This document shows positions 1 to 5,095 of a stretch of DNA of 5,601 nucleotides, piece after piece. The notes below the pieces were generated by a model. That model worked only from the letters and a program-made list of their open reading frames with translations. It made no database searches and was not told where the DNA came from. The stretch's first letter is position 1, and every line of letters begins with the position of its first letter. The position numbers and the translations under genes are program-made. Source of the DNA: Hyphomicrobiaceae bacterium (GTDB taxonomy: Bacteria; Pseudomonadota; Alphaproteobacteria; Rhizobiales; HXMU1428-3); NCBI GenBank assembly GCA_028285025.1, contig JANQQH010000057.1, positions 1-5,601 of the forward strand, given 5' to 3'.

Positions 1-73
1 AAACGCAAATAGAGCGTAGCCGGTACACAACAATAGATAGGAAAAAATTTTATTAAATGATGATTTCACACTT

Positions 74-712
74 TTACTGACGAACCCAAATAATTCGTGA
101 CATCCATTCAACATCACTAGTATTAATTTCGATCACCTCACTATGATTATTTATAGGTGAAACTTCGATACGTTTTAAAGACTTACGAATAAGGTGCTGG
201 GCCTTAATACGACCATCACAATATTTAACCACAACCCGATCCCCGCGCCGTATTTCAGTTTGCGGGCTAATCACCAAAATATCACCCGCCCAATAGACCG
301 GCTCATAATCATCCTCAATCACCTCAAGCGCGAACATATGCTCATGACCAAATTCAGGAAAATTAATTTCATCCCAATCAGCCTGTACTGGCAAACCCTC
401 ATGATCGACAAACTCTTCTTGTGCTGCCAAATCCATATCAATCAACGGAATTGAAACACCAAACCCTTCCGCGTCCGGGTAAGTGGCAACCATAAGGCTA
501 ACAAACTCGTCAAAATTGGCCCCTGTTGCCTCTAAAACCTTGGCAATGCTTTCAGTGCTCGGCCATCTCTCACGACCACTTGCCGTAAAGCGTTTAGATT
601 TGTTAAACGTTGTCGCATCTAAACCGGCAGCACGCGCCAATCCAGAAGGGGAAAGCTTGTAGCGCTCAGCAATACCATCTATCGCTGCCCAAATAGCTGT
701 GTGGGTAATCAT
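74..712 (-). CDS. HTH transcriptional regulator with degenerate S24/LexA-like C-terminal domain
   Basis: This 212-residue protein is probably a DNA-binding repressor. Residues 1-74 form an HTH domain of a type common in alphaproteobacteria (SPSGLARAAGLD at 21-32, then TFNKSK, then RWPSTESIAKVLEATG at 49-64). Residues 85-212 resemble the S24/LexA C-terminal domain: FALEV (127-131), DYEPVYWAGDILVISP (135-150), RRGDRVVVK (155-163) and a closing VEWMSRIIWV. In S24 peptidases the nucleophile is the Ser of a GDSMEP-like motif; here that stretch reads EDDYEP, with Asp135 in its place. The general-base Lys aligns with Gln172 (RIKAQHL against LexA-type VTVKRL). Autocleavage therefore looks impossible, leaving a role in dimerisation or ligand sensing. 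The ATG at 712 is preceded by AGGTGAG (complement of 718-724) with a 5-nt gap, which supports this start. The gene is divergent from the DUF952 gene, with paired inverted repeats just upstream that may mediate autoregulation. The regulated genes are unknown. Confidence 0.88.
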   Translation of the reverse strand: MITHTAIWAAIDGIAERYKLSPSGLARAAGLDATTFNKSKRFTASGRERWPSTESIAKVLEATGANFDEFVSLMVATYPDAEGFGVSIPLIDMDLAAQEEFVDHEGLPVQADWDEINFPEFGHEHMFALEVIEDDYEPVYWAGDILVISPQTEIRRGDRVVVKYCDGRIKAQHLIRKSLKRIEVSPINNHSEVIEINTSDVEWMSRIIWVRQ

Positions 713-717
713 TTTAT

Positions 718-724
718 CTCACCT
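718..724 (-). promoter_or_regulatory. Ribosome binding site of the HTH/S24 regulator
   Basis: On the minus strand AGGTGAG lies 5 nt ahead of the ATG at 712-710. It is a good Shine-Dalgarno match and fixes the start of the regulator. Confidence 0.7.
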
Positions 725-740
725 GAGTCATGAGGATTAA

Positions 741-768
741 ATACCTATAAAAGGTATATTTACCTTTT
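741..768. promoter_or_regulatory. Overlapping inverted repeats, candidate operator of the regulator
   Basis: Two perfect inverted repeats share a half-site. The first has arms ATACCT (741-746) and AGGTAT (752-757) around 5 bp. The second has 8-bp arms AAAAGGTA (749-756) and TACCTTTT (761-768) around 4 bp. Together they give three alternating TACCT/AGGTA half-sites at 742, 752 and 761, roughly one helical turn apart. The block lies 29-56 bp upstream of the regulator's start codon and 98-125 bp upstream of the DUF952 start, where an operator could control one or both divergent genes. That the neighbouring HTH protein binds here is inferred from position. I could not find a convincing -35/-10 pair on either strand. 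Confidence 0.55.
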
Positions 769-865
769 ATGCATGAGAAAAGACCTAAAGCAAACAGAAA
801 AAGCAAAATTAACCAACAAAAAACCCTATCATTAACACCTCCAAAAAAAGACAAAGGCCAACAAC

Positions 866-1210
866 ATGACGCTCATATATAAAATTGAAACAAAAGAAAG
901 GTGGGAGAAAGCCAAACAAAACGGCCTATATGAAGGCTCAAAACATGACCAACGAGATGGCTATATTCATTTCTCTTCAAAGGAAACCCTTGAAGGCACC
1001 CTGGACAAACATTTTAAAGGCAAAACCAACCTTTTGCTAATCGCTGTTAACGCAAAAGATCTGGGCCAAGCGTTAAAATGGGAAGCCTCTCGCGGCGGAG
1101 CTTTGTTTCCTCACCTATATGCCCCATTGCCAACCACCCACATTTTGTGGGAAAAGCCCCTACAACAATCGGAAAATGGAACCCATATTCTTCCAATTGA
1201 CCTACAATAA
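866..1210 (+). CDS. DUF952 family protein
   Basis: This 114-residue cytoplasmic protein has the DUF952 signatures: DGYIHFSS (31-38), a following helix with TLDKHF (45-50), LLLIAV (56-61), and the strongly conserved LKWEASRGGALFPHLYAPLP (70-89). The length is normal for the family. No reaction has been established as far as I know; DUF952 has been suggested to have an ADP-ribosyltransferase-like fold, which I recall but cannot verify here. AAAGG at 853-857 sits 8 nt ahead of the ATG and supports the start. Its stop is 21 bp before pyrD on the same strand, an arrangement I recall from other alphaproteobacteria, so the two are probably co-transcribed. This does not prove a role in pyrimidine synthesis. 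Confidence 0.9.
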   Translation: MTLIYKIETKERWEKAKQNGLYEGSKHDQRDGYIHFSSKETLEGTLDKHFKGKTNLLLIAVNAKDLGQALKWEASRGGALFPHLYAPLPTTHILWEKPLQQSENGTHILPIDLQ

Positions 1211-1231
1211 ATAAAAACGATAGGCATAAAC

Positions 1232-2317
1232 GTGGTCAACCTATTTAAAATCGCCCAACCCGCCATTTTCCAAATGGACCCAGAGCGCGCGCATGACTTA
1301 ACAATTAAGGCCTTAAAAATGGGCCAACCCTTCCTGCATCGCCCGCCACAAGATCCACGCTTGATGCAAAATTTATGGGGCCTTAACATTCAAAACCCAT
1401 TAGGTATGGCCGCCGGTTTTGATAAAAATGCCCAAGTGACCAATGAGCTGTTCAACCTCGGCTTTGGCTTTGTCGAAGTTGGCACCCTGACCCCCAAACC
1501 CCAACAAGGCAATCCCAAACCCCGCCTGTTTCGGTTGCCCAAAGACCAAGCCGTTATTAACCGCATGGGATTTAACAATGAAGGCCATCAAGCAGCTCTA
1601 TTAAGACTACAAGCCAGAACCATGAACGGTGTTATTGGCGTTAACATTGGCGCCAATAAAGACAGCCAAGATCGCATACATGATTATCTGGAAGGCTTTA
1701 AAACATTCCAAGGGGTCGCAGATTATTTCACCATCAACATATCTTCGCCCAACACCCCAGGCCTGCGCGACTTACAAAGCCCTGATGCGCTAGATCAGCT
1801 GCTAAAAACCATCATGCAAACCCGCACACAAATTGTCGATCATGGCGGCAAACAACGCCCCGTTTTTGTGAAAATAGCCCCCGACATTCCCGATCACGAT
1901 TTAGAACCAGTGCTTTATAAATTGCTTGATCATAAAGTTGATGCGGTCATTATCTCCAACACCACCCTTTCACGCCAAGGATTAAAAGACCAGCGCAAAG
2001 CCGCTCAAGCTGGCGGGCTTTCTGGCCGGCCTCTTTTTGCCCGCTCCACGCGCATGCTCGCACGCGCCCATATTATACCCGAAGGCGCCCTGCCCATTAT
2101 CGGCGTTGGCGGCATAGAAAGCGCACAAACCGCCTGGATGAAATTGGAAGCTGGAGCCAATCTGTTACAGCTTTATAGCTGCCTGATTTACCAAGGCCCT
2201 TCTTTGATTAAAAAGATCCTCAAAGGCCTAAGCGCCAAACTAGATCAAGAACACCTTCACTCTCTGGCCAGCATTCGCGGCCGTACATCTGAAAAATGGG
2301 CCAATCTAAAATTATAA
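1232..2317 (+). CDS. pyrD: Dihydroorotate dehydrogenase (quinone), class 2
   Basis: The enzyme oxidises dihydroorotate to orotate, the fourth step of de novo UMP synthesis, and passes electrons through FMN to membrane quinone. The 361-residue length and an N-terminal helical segment (MDPERAHDLTIKALK, 15-29) mark the membrane-associated class 2 form. Visible landmarks are AAGFDKNAQ (60-68, FMN-contacting Lys65), INRMGFNNEG (109-118), NIGANKD (138-144), NISSPNTPGLRDLQ (169-182), VKIAPD (213-218), ISNTT (241-245), GGLSGRPL (261-268), IGVGGIES (290-297) and LLQLYSCLIYQGP (311-323). The catalytic base is Ser172, the second Ser of NISSPN, matching Ser175 of the E. coli enzyme. The start is GTG: the next in-frame ATG (residue 15) would cut into the N-terminal helix. 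The ribosome site is weak (TAGG near 1221). One oddity is Cys317 in the FMN-phosphate loop, where Gly is usual (YSG or YTG). Confidence 0.97.
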   Translation: MVNLFKIAQPAIFQMDPERAHDLTIKALKMGQPFLHRPPQDPRLMQNLWGLNIQNPLGMAAGFDKNAQVTNELFNLGFGFVEVGTLTPKPQQGNPKPRLFRLPKDQAVINRMGFNNEGHQAALLRLQARTMNGVIGVNIGANKDSQDRIHDYLEGFKTFQGVADYFTINISSPNTPGLRDLQSPDALDQLLKTIMQTRTQIVDHGGKQRPVFVKIAPDIPDHDLEPVLYKLLDHKVDAVIISNTTLSRQGLKDQRKAAQAGGLSGRPLFARSTRMLARAHIIPEGALPIIGVGGIESAQTAWMKLEAGANLLQLYSCLIYQGPSLIKKILKGLSAKLDQEHLHSLASIRGRTSEKWANLKL

Positions 2318-2404
2318 AAAGAAAAAATTTATTTCCTTAAAATTCTAAAAAGCTTCCCTTTCAGCTAAATTGCCTTAAAATAAAAGCCGAACCAAATTCA
2401 TGTT

Positions 2405-2410
2405 AGGGAG
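2405..2410 (+). promoter_or_regulatory. Ribosome binding site of the Sel1-repeat gene
   Basis: AGGGAG lies 6 nt ahead of the ATG at 2417. It is the strongest Shine-Dalgarno match on the plus strand of this window. With the 99-bp AT-rich gap after pyrD, it suggests the Sel1-repeat gene is translated efficiently and may have its own promoter. Confidence 0.7.
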
Positions 2411-2416
2411 ACGAAA

Positions 2417-3400
2417 ATGCAACGCGCTGTCCTTGTCTTGTTTTCACTCATTTTTAGCTTTCATTTGTCTCAACCAATCCAAGCGGCTGATAATAACGAT
2501 TTAGCTTGTGCCATTTGGCCAGCCATTGCCAGCACAGCAACCAAAGGCCAAGTAGAGGCCTTTTTGTCTGAATGCCAAAGCGGCATTTATCACCGATTGG
2601 CCAAAGCACGCCTTGGGGAATTAAAGGGAAGCGCGCTGCAAACAGATACAGGCCAGCGCCCCGATCTATCCAACATCCCTGATTCAGATGAACCGGTAAA
2701 CACCCTTTATAACCGCGCCAAAGACTACCAATATGGCGAAAATGGCAAACCAAAAGATTATCGCAAAGCCCTTCAATTATTTTACCAAGCCGCTAAAAAG
2801 GGACACGCCAAATCCATGACAGATGTGGGCTGGATGCATGAAAAAGGCTTCGGCACCACCCAAGACTCACAGATTGCCATCGAGTGGTACAAACGAGCCG
2901 CTGACAAAGGTGAGAGCATGGCCATCAACAATATGGGATGGATGTACACCCAAGGCAAAGCCATTGAAAAGGATTACAAAAAGGCTGTCCGCCTTTATCG
3001 CCGTGCCATTGCCTTGGGAGAACCACTGGCCATGACCAATCTCGGCTGGATGTATGAAACCGGCAAAGGTGTTCAACAAGATGATAGCCAAGCCTTTACC
3101 TATTACAAACAAGCCGCCGACGCTGGAGACACGCAAGGCCTTCATAACACCGGCTGGATGTACGCCACTGGCCGCGGCACCAAGCGCGATCCCAAAAAGG
3201 GAGCAAGAGCCGTTTATGACGCCATTCGCAAAGGCAATACATTTTCGCGCGATCAAATGACAAGCAATCACTCTATCTGGCCAAATGATTTCCGCCAAGA
3301 AATGCAAAAGCTCCTCAAAAGGGAAGGCTTTTATAACGGTAACACCAGCGGAAAATTTGACCAATCAACCATAGATGCTGTCAAAAGAGCGGCCAAATAG
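2417..3400 (+). CDS. Secreted Sel1-repeat protein with C-terminal peptidoglycan-binding-like segment
   Basis: This 327-residue protein is probably exported to the periplasm. Residues 1-23 look like a Sec signal peptide: Arg3, a hydrophobic stretch VLVLFSLIFSF, and probable cleavage after IQA (Ala23). Residues 31-70 contain two Cys (31, 53) and a FLSECQSGIYHRLAKARLGEL segment resembling the short repeats that often precede TPR/Sel1 arrays. About five Sel1-like repeats follow (roughly 96-274); four carry a GWM core (VGWMHEKG 137, MGWMYTQG 173, LGWMYETG 209, TGWMYATG 245) at exact 36-residue spacing. Residues 296-327 (MQKLLKREGFYNG..SGKFDQSTIDAVKRA) resemble a PG_binding_1 domain missing its usual final FQ. 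Sel1 arrays are protein-interaction scaffolds, so an envelope adaptor or cell-wall role is inferred. No catalytic motif is visible. Confidence 0.88.
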   Translation: MQRAVLVLFSLIFSFHLSQPIQAADNNDLACAIWPAIASTATKGQVEAFLSECQSGIYHRLAKARLGELKGSALQTDTGQRPDLSNIPDSDEPVNTLYNRAKDYQYGENGKPKDYRKALQLFYQAAKKGHAKSMTDVGWMHEKGFGTTQDSQIAIEWYKRAADKGESMAINNMGWMYTQGKAIEKDYKKAVRLYRRAIALGEPLAMTNLGWMYETGKGVQQDDSQAFTYYKQAADAGDTQGLHNTGWMYATGRGTKRDPKKGARAVYDAIRKGNTFSRDQMTSNHSIWPNDFRQEMQKLLKREGFYNGNTSGKFDQSTIDAVKRAAK

Positions 3401-3455
3401 CGTTTTTTGACAAAACTGCACAAAGCCCAACGCAAATAACCAAACACGAGACAAA

Positions 3456-3809
3456 ATGACGGCCCAAATCTATCACAACCCACGCTGCTCAAAATCAAGA
3501 CAAACGCTGTCACTACTAGAAGACAACGGCATCACCCCTGAAATCATACTCTATTTAGAAACCCCGCCCACAGTTTCGCAGTTAAAAACCATTTTAAACA
3601 AGCTGAACCTTTCAGCGCGCGACGTCATTCGTAAAGGCGAGAAATTATACAAAGAGCTTGAGCTAAACGATGAAAATTTGCCAGAAGACGCTTTACTCAC
3701 AGCCATGTCTGCCCACCCAATCCTGATTGAACGGCCCATTGTGATCAACGAACAAAAAGCCAAACTGGGCCGCCCGCCAGAAGCTGTCTTGGAAATTTTT
3801 GATAAATAA
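3456..3809 (+). CDS. arsC: ArsC/Spx-family protein, annotated as arsenate reductase (glutaredoxin-type)
   Basis: This 117-residue protein has a thioredoxin-like fold. If it is a true ArsC it reduces arsenate to arsenite using glutathione and glutaredoxin. Cys11 sits in HNPRCSKSRQTL (7-18), the position of the catalytic Cys12 of plasmid ArsC. Three arginines match the oxyanion-binding set: Arg59 (VIRKGE), Arg93 (ILIERPIV) and Arg106 (LGRPPEAVL). Length is typical. The loop is RCSKSR rather than the ACGTSR of plasmid R773 ArsC, which is common in chromosomal homologues of uncertain substrate. No arsR, arsB or acr3 gene is present nearby. The gene is 55 bp after the Sel1-repeat gene, with only a weak GAGA ribosome site, and converges on the DUF6460-type gene with a 13-bp gap. 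The family call is firm; arsenate as physiological substrate is uncertain. Confidence 0.9.
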   Translation: MTAQIYHNPRCSKSRQTLSLLEDNGITPEIILYLETPPTVSQLKTILNKLNLSARDVIRKGEKLYKELELNDENLPEDALLTAMSAHPILIERPIVINEQKAKLGRPPEAVLEIFDK

Positions 3810-3822
3810 ATTTAAGTGGTCA

Positions 3823-4089
3823 TTACTCATTACGGTCCTTAGCAACGGCAAACAAACGCAAGATCACCCAAACCGGAAACACAATCACGGCACCCAAAAT
3901 AAAATAGTCAAACACCCAAGCAAAGGCATCAAACCCTAAGTTATAAATAGTGGCAATCAAGTCGCGCAGCTTTTGCACCAAACCAAAGGCGTCCAAATTA
4001 AATGCAGCCAGCACAATGCCAAGCACCAATGAAATCACCACCAAACGCAAAACAACCCAAACGGGAGCCCCGCCAAAAAACTTATCCAT
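3823..4089 (-). CDS. Small two-helix inner-membrane protein, DUF6460-like
   Basis: The protein is 88 residues from the chosen ATG. It has two hydrophobic segments, about 8-30 (APVWVVLRLVVISLVLGIVL) and 57-80 (FAWVFDYFILGAVIVFPVWV and on), separated by an amphipathic stretch with LVQKLRDLIATIYNLGFDAF. It ends in a charged tail (KDRNE). I recognise this as the alphaproteobacterial DUF6460 type; no function is known to me. The frame stays open to an ATG at 4122, but that codon has no ribosome site. AAGAGAG (complement of 4101-4107) lies 8 nt before a GTG at 4092 and 11 nt before the ATG at 4089, so the start is one of these two adjacent codons. An oddity is that PVWV[VI]LRL occurs in both segments. 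The gene is convergent with arsC and divergent from the PdeM-like gene. Confidence 0.8.
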   Translation of the reverse strand: MDKFFGGAPVWVVLRLVVISLVLGIVLAAFNLDAFGLVQKLRDLIATIYNLGFDAFAWVFDYFILGAVIVFPVWVILRLFAVAKDRNE

Positions 4090-4329
4090 CACCGTGCAAT
4101 CTCTCTTATTAATACATCCCAATCAATCATAGCAAACTATACCAATTTCAAAAGCCTAATCCAGCCAATAAATCAAAGGCAAAAGCACGCCTTACCTCTT
4201 GAGCAAACCAAAAATCTTATGCTAGCCTTTTCAAACAAACGAATCAGTTATAAAGCGTTGAATAATATAGTGCCCAAAGCGTCATAAATTATAATTTCTT
4301 GAAATTCGATACGATTTAAATTCGACTCA
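4090..4329. other. Divergent intergenic region with AT-rich palindrome and direct repeat
   Basis: No coding sequence is evident in these 240 bp. At 4286-4297 there is a perfect 12-bp palindrome, AAATTATAATTT, which contains TATAAT (4290-4295), a consensus-like -10 for the plus strand but with no good -35 at 16-18 bp. AAATTCGA occurs twice, at 4302-4309 and 4318-4325, a 16-bp period ending 4 bp before the PdeM-like start codon. No Shine-Dalgarno sequence precedes the ATG at 4330. The left edge holds the ribosome site of the DUF6460-like gene (4101-4107). Confidence 0.5.
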
Positions 4330-5070
4330 ATGGCACCAATGGCATCGTCTCTACACCAACATCTAAATAATATTCAAGAAGAACTGATCTTGTGTGGTCA
4401 AAGCTTCATTGCTCACCCCACAGGGGCGTTAATCTGGCCCAGCCAGCAAACTCTCATTGTCGCAGATCTATATCTTCGCTCCGGCTTTACCTGGAGTGCT
4501 CTCAACAAAATGGGCAACCAAAAACAAGCAAGCTTGCAACTAAGAGCCATCGATAACCTCATTACAACCCAGTCGATTAAACAAGTGATTGCCCTCGGCC
4601 GCTCGTTCCGGCGCTTAGATGACCCCTACCACATTGATGCTCAAGACTTAACATTGCTCTATAACATGCAAAAACAAGCGGATTGGCTTTGGGTGGCTGG
4701 CCCCACAGCGCGCCAATACCCCAACATGGTTGGCGGTATCCGCATGGTCAAATACGAGCAAAACGGCTTTACCTTCCAAGCCAGCCCGCGCAAAGTGCCC
4801 ATCAGCCATGAAATTGCGGCAGGCATGTACCCACTAGCCCGTCTAGACGTAGGGGCCCTTAAAGATAAAGGCCCACAAGAAAAAACGTTCCCCTGCTTTG
4901 TCTCAAACCGTCAACGCTTAATCATGCCAGCTTTTGGCGGTCACCTGGCAGCACGCAACATTTTGGGTGATGAATTTTTACCTTTTTTTGGCTATGATGA
5001 TTTGCTGGTACAAGTTGTCGACCAGTACAAAACCTACCCCATCCACCGCGGCACATTAAAGGCTGGCTAA
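4330..5070 (+). CDS. PdeM-like metallophosphoesterase homologue, predicted catalytically inactive
   Basis: This 246-residue protein aligns by motif order with PdeM, the ligase-associated DNA-damage-response phosphoesterase/endonuclease of the calcineurin-like fold. Landmarks kept are GALIWP (32-37), LIVADLYL (42-49), VIALGRSF (86-93), WLWVAG (119-124), EIAAGMYPLARL (161-172), CFV (189-191), RLIMPAFGG (196-204) and YPI near the end. Metal-ligand positions are nearly all changed. ADLHLEKG becomes ADLYLRSG (His to Tyr48), GDSF becomes GRSF (Asp to Arg91), GNHD becomes GPTA (125-127), FRHEP becomes FQASP, and GHLHP becomes AGMYP (Gly165, Tyr167). Only Asp46 remains. The frame has no stop or frameshift, so this is not simple decay. 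The ATG at 4330 is the first start after an in-frame stop at 4300-4302, but lacks a ribosome site; ATG 4339 is an alternative. The usual ligase, helicase and exonuclease partners are absent from the window. A structural or binding role is inferred. Confidence 0.85.
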   Translation: MAPMASSLHQHLNNIQEELILCGQSFIAHPTGALIWPSQQTLIVADLYLRSGFTWSALNKMGNQKQASLQLRAIDNLITTQSIKQVIALGRSFRRLDDPYHIDAQDLTLLYNMQKQADWLWVAGPTARQYPNMVGGIRMVKYEQNGFTFQASPRKVPISHEIAAGMYPLARLDVGALKDKGPQEKTFPCFVSNRQRLIMPAFGGHLAARNILGDEFLPFFGYDDLLVQVVDQYKTYPIHRGTLKAG

Positions 5071-5095
5071 CCAAACCACAGCCCTGACAAAGCTC

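Noticed and set aside
1..73. Left-edge AT-rich stretch as a terminator or partial gene
   Set aside because: No GC-rich hairpin and no supported coding frame are visible; AAAATTTT is only a short AT palindrome.
194..454. 86-codon plus-strand frame opposite the HTH/S24 regulator
   Set aside because: It lies entirely antisense to the regulator and has no ribosome site or family resemblance.
714..731. Five-codon frame on the minus strand (M-T-Q-V-R-stop) ending 1 nt before the regulator's start
   Set aside because: It has no ribosome site of its own and simply spans the regulator's Shine-Dalgarno sequence; a leader-peptide role cannot be supported.
74..1210. Regulator plus DUF952 protein as a toxin-antitoxin or phage-defence pair
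   Set aside because: The genes are divergent, not an operon. DUF952 next to pyrD is the expected housekeeping arrangement, and no phage or mobile-element marks are present.
1111..1389. 92-codon minus-strand frame across the DUF952-pyrD junction
   Set aside because: It overlaps two well-supported genes and has a Cys/Arg/Trp-rich composition typical of a shadow frame.
2867..3364. 165-codon open frame on the minus strand inside the Sel1-repeat gene
   Set aside because: It is antisense to a clearly coding repeat protein. Its length is explained by the periodic codon pattern of the repeats, and its translation shows no recognisable domain.
3407..3412. TTGACA, a perfect -35 hexamer upstream of arsC
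   Set aside because: No acceptable -10 hexamer lies 16-19 bp downstream, so a promoter cannot be called.
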